Source: Fratercula arctica
Taxonomy: Eukaryota > Chordata > Aves > Charadriiformes > Alcidae
NCBI GenBank assembly: GCA_947846985.1
Contig: CANTUZ010000001.1
Coordinates: 37,100,727 to 37,164,726, forward strand
Direction: 5' to 3'
Length of the DNA: 64,000 bases
Shown here: positions 61,511-64,000 of the stretch, piece after piece
Layout: each line of letters begins with the position of its first letter
How positions within the stretch are numbered: the first letter of the stretch is position 1
The notes under the pieces: model-generated
Database searches by the model: none
Told to the model about the DNA's origin: nothing
The model's input: the letters and a program-made list of their open reading frames with translations, nothing else
Position numbers and translations under genes: made by a program

Positions 61511-61597
61511 ATAGAATCATTGAATCATAAACTGGTTAGAGTTGGAAGGGACCTTAAAGATCATCTAGTTCCAACCCCGCTGTCATGGTCAGGGACA
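61511..61597 (-). mobile_element. CR1 LINE copy I, 3' end only
   Basis: On the plus strand: ATAGAATCATTGAATCATAA tail, then GGTTAGAGTTGGAAGGGACC, AAAGATCATCTAGTTCCAAC and GTCATGGTCAGGGACA. Only about 87 bp of antisense 3' UTR are present. The end matches copy B best and lies about 0.7 kb from the 5' end of copy J, in the opposite orientation. Confidence 0.93.
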
Positions 61598-62309
61598 AGG
61601 TTTGTGACTTGAATGTACGTCCAAAAGAAGACTTAGGTTTCAGTTCCCTTTAATGCCTGAACATGAATCAAATATCTCTAAAATTGATAGTACTTTTGGA
61701 CAAAGCGTTGCCTAAATTCCAAAAATAGAAGAATATTCTTTTCTCCTCCTTACGAAACTCTGTCAATGTACCAAAAAGAAAAAAAAAAAAGAAAAAAAAA
61801 AAGTTAAAAATTCATTAGCAGTTCATTAGAAGAACATTCAGTGGAAGCAATGCCTCTGAAATTCTTGGTCTCTCATTTGGGGGTTCTGGTCTCTGCACAT
61901 TGTCCTATGAAATGCTTATGCCTTTTGTATGGAGTAGCAATTCAAAATAGCTGATGACCTGACCTTAAGTTTGCTCTTTTGCTGTAACTACCTGCTTCCA
62001 TTTTCCTTTTGCAAAATTCACACCACTTGGGAGTTGGAAATAAGATAACAACAGTCAGTAGTCCAGATAATTTTTCCTCCATAAAAATAAACCTTGTGTT
62101 TACATGGCCTGCGTAGAAGAAAAACCACCTTCAGTGTGGAGCATATCCCCATCTTTTCACAGTGAAATACATCTCCCATATCCTTTTATTCTATAATGAG
62201 CAATCATGCAGCAGCATCAGCAGTCTTTAGGGAATACTGCATTGTCATTGTTCTTTATATAAGTACTGATTACCCTTGCACCAAAACTCTAACACATCAC
62301 AGTCTTTAC
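61598..62309. other. Unique spacer between CR1 copies I and J
   Basis: Contains a run of A with single G interruptions near 61780-61801. No exon or other repeat recognised. Confidence 0.6.
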
Positions 62310-63968
62310 TGGAAAGTGCTCTAGCCACGCTACCCAAATCGCAGAAGGTAGAGGCAGGGACTGGGAGTATAAGGAATCACCCACTGTAGGAGAAGACCAG
62401 GTTCAAGACCATCTAAGGAACCTGAAGGTGCACAAATCCATGGGACCTGATGAGACGTATCCACAGGTCCTGAGGGAACTGGCGGATGAAGTGGCCAAGC
62501 CACTATCCACCATATTCGAGAAGTCGTGGCAGTCTGGTGAAGTTTCCCCTGACTGGAAAAAGGGAAACATAGCCCTCATTTTTAAAAAGGGAAAAAAGAA
62601 AAACCTGGGGAACTGCAAGCTGGTCAGTCTCACCTCTGTGCCCAGTAAGATCATGGAGCAGACCCTCTTGGAAACTATGATAAAGCAGATGGAAAATAAG
62701 GAGGTGGTTGGTTACAGCAAACATGGCTTCACTAAGGGTAAATTGTGCCTGACAAATTTGGTGACCTTCTATGGTGGTGTTACAGTGTTGGTGGGTAAGG
62801 GAAAAGCAACTGACGTCATCTATCTGGACTTGTGCAAAGCGTTCAACACTGTCCCTCACAACATCCTCGTCTCCAAATTAGAGAGACATGGATTTGATGG
62901 ATGGACCACTCAGTGGATAAGAAACAGAGTGGATGGCTGCACTTATAGAGTTGTGGTCAACAGCTTGATATCCAAATGGAAACCAGTGATGAATGGTATT
63001 CCTCAGGGGTCAGTACTGGGACCTGTGCTGTTTAACATCTTTTTTGGTGACATGGACAGTGGGATTGAGTGCACCTTCAGCAAGTTTGCCAACAACACCA
63101 AGCTGTGTGGAATGGCTGATGTTCTTGAGGGAAGGGATGCCATCCAGAGGGACCTGGACAGGCTTGAGAGGTGGGCCTGTGAGAACCTCATGAAGTTCAA
63201 CAAGATCAAGTGCAAAGTCCTGTGCATGGGTTGGGGAAATCCCAATCCCAAATACAGGTTTGGAGGAGCATGGATTGAGAGCAGCCCTGAGGAGAAGGAC
63301 TGGGGGGTGTTTATTGATGAGAAGCTCAACATGAGCCAGCAATGTGTGTACTCGCAGCCCAGAAAGCCAACTGCATCCTGGACTGCATCAAAAGAAGTGA
63401 GGCCAGCAGGTCGAGGGAGGTGATTCTCTCCCTATACTCTGCTCTTGTGAGACCCCACCTGGAGTACTGTGTCCAGCTCTGAAGTCCTCAACACAACTCT
63501 GGACCTGTTGGAGTGGGTCCAGAGGAGAGTCACGAAGATGATCAGAAGGCTGGAGCACCTCTCCTGTGAAGACAGGCTGAGAGTGTTGGGGTTGTTCAGC
63601 CTGGAGAAAATAAGGTACTGGGGAGATGTCACGGCAGCCTTCCAGTACTTGAAGGGGGCCTACAGGAAAGATGGGGAGGGACTGTTCGTTGGGGAGTGTA
63701 GTGATAGGACGAGGGGTTTTAAATTGGAAGAGTGTAGATTTAGATCAGATATTAGGAAGAAATTCTTTACTCTGAGAGTGGTGAGACACTGGAACAGGTT
63801 GTCTGGAGAAGCTGTGAATGCCCTATCCCTGGAACTGTTCAAGGATTGGGTTGGATGGGGCTTTGAACAACCTAGTCTAGTGGAAGGTGTCCTTGCCCAT
63901 TGCAGGTGGGTTGGAACTGGGTGATCTTTATAGTCCCTTCCAACCCAAATGATTCTATGATTCTATGA
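62310..63968 (+). mobile_element. CR1 LINE copy J, 5'-truncated, near-complete RT and 3' end
   Basis: The longest copy. It starts in the linker before the RT (GCAGAAGGTAGAGGCAGGGA region), passes CACTGTAGGAGAAGACCAG, the RT, the C-terminal domain and the ORF2 stop (63922-63924). It ends with CCCTTCCAACCCAAATGATTC and two ATTCTATG octamers at 63968. The endonuclease half is absent. Structure and 3' end match copy A. A T14 run (63984-63997) lies just beyond the tail. The exact 5' limit could be off by some tens of bases. Confidence 0.95.
62428..63924 (+). pseudogene. CR1 ORF2 remnant, copy J: long RT frame with both motif-C aspartates lost
   Basis: A 331-codon frame (62428-63423) covers the RT. 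It contains [20 protein letters not shown] at the start, [14 protein letters not shown], and motif A as YLDLCKAFN with the catalytic Asp kept at residue 134. Motif B is [16 protein letters not shown]. Motif C reads FANN instead of FADD, with Asn at residues 222 and 223 (63091-63096). A 2-bp insertion in the TGTGTGTA stretch near 63343-63349 shifts the frame. In the shifted frame a Trp codon has become TGA (63480-63482). A compensating deletion returns to the first frame at about 63485-63500. The C-terminal part (63469-63924) then reads on to the natural stop. The copy is inactive. Confidence 0.92.
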
Positions 63969-64000
63969 TATTTAGATTTTAGATTTTTTTTTTTTTTGTG
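63969..64000 (+). repeat. AT-rich end with T14 run
   Basis: Immediately 3' of the CR1 octamers come two overlapping TTTAGATTTTAGA-like units and then 14 T (63984-63997). It may be flanking DNA or slippage-expanded target sequence. Confidence 0.8.

Noticed and set aside
62403..62859. Minus-strand frames inside CR1 copy J
   Set aside because: Antisense of ORF2. The plus strand carries the real RT motifs.
1..64000. CRISPR array, LTR pair, DNA transposon with terminal inverted repeats, or bacterial-type operon
   Set aside because: No spaced direct repeats, no paired TG...CA long repeats, no terminal inverted repeats with target duplications and no run of prokaryote-like frames. The only tandem arrays are microsatellites.

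Overview
This window looks like non-coding DNA from a bird. The evidence is ten CR1 (chicken repeat 1) LINE copies with avian-type 3' ends of tandem 8-mer ATTCTATG, no other interspersed repeat family I can name, many A/T homopolymers and short microsatellites, and an AT-rich, CpG-poor background. I could not assign any exon to a known protein-coding gene. I found no tRNA, rRNA, CRISPR array, LTR pair or DNA transposon. The window is therefore most likely an intergenic desert or the inside of a very large intron; the sequence alone does not say which.

Layout. Two long, 5'-truncated, plus-strand CR1 copies sit at the two ends: copy A (about 286-1904) and copy J (about 62310-63968). Both keep most of the reverse-transcriptase half of ORF2 but are broken. 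Between them lie copy B (6847-7590, minus), C (25175-25950, minus, old), D (35899-36058, minus, 3' end only), E (41491-42085, minus, old), F (45660-46085, plus, old), G (48829-49040, plus, internal RT fragment with no 3' end), H (51912-52471, minus, the best preserved, with an unbroken 157-codon C-terminal ORF2 fragment) and I (61511-61597, minus, 3' end only). Together they cover about 10 percent of the window. Everything else reads as unique AT-rich sequence with scattered simple repeats.

Points of interest outside CR1 are: a more GC- and CpG-rich patch at 47.1-47.56 kb holding a perfect 15-bp palindromic Maf/AP-1-type (T-MARE) site and promoter- or exon-like features; a diverged direct duplication at 9.93-10.14 and 10.73-10.97 kb; an unassigned minus-strand reading frame at 59.26-59.54 kb behind an acceptor-like sequence; an 81-nt pure polypyrimidine tract with five C4 tracts (G-quadruplex potential on the minus strand) at 61.12-61.20 kb; a 30-bp alternating purine-pyrimidine (Z-DNA-prone) tract at 31.73 kb; and a 17-bp perfect inverted repeat at 60.44-60.49 kb. 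Two unrelated CR1 copies (A and C) also carry long T-runs at the same homologous point of ORF2.

No genes in the window can be shown to work together. The only coding relics are CR1 ORF2 pieces, and all of them look dead. I did not find a new biological system here; the strongest leads are the 47-kb patch and the 59-kb reading frame, and both are inferences.
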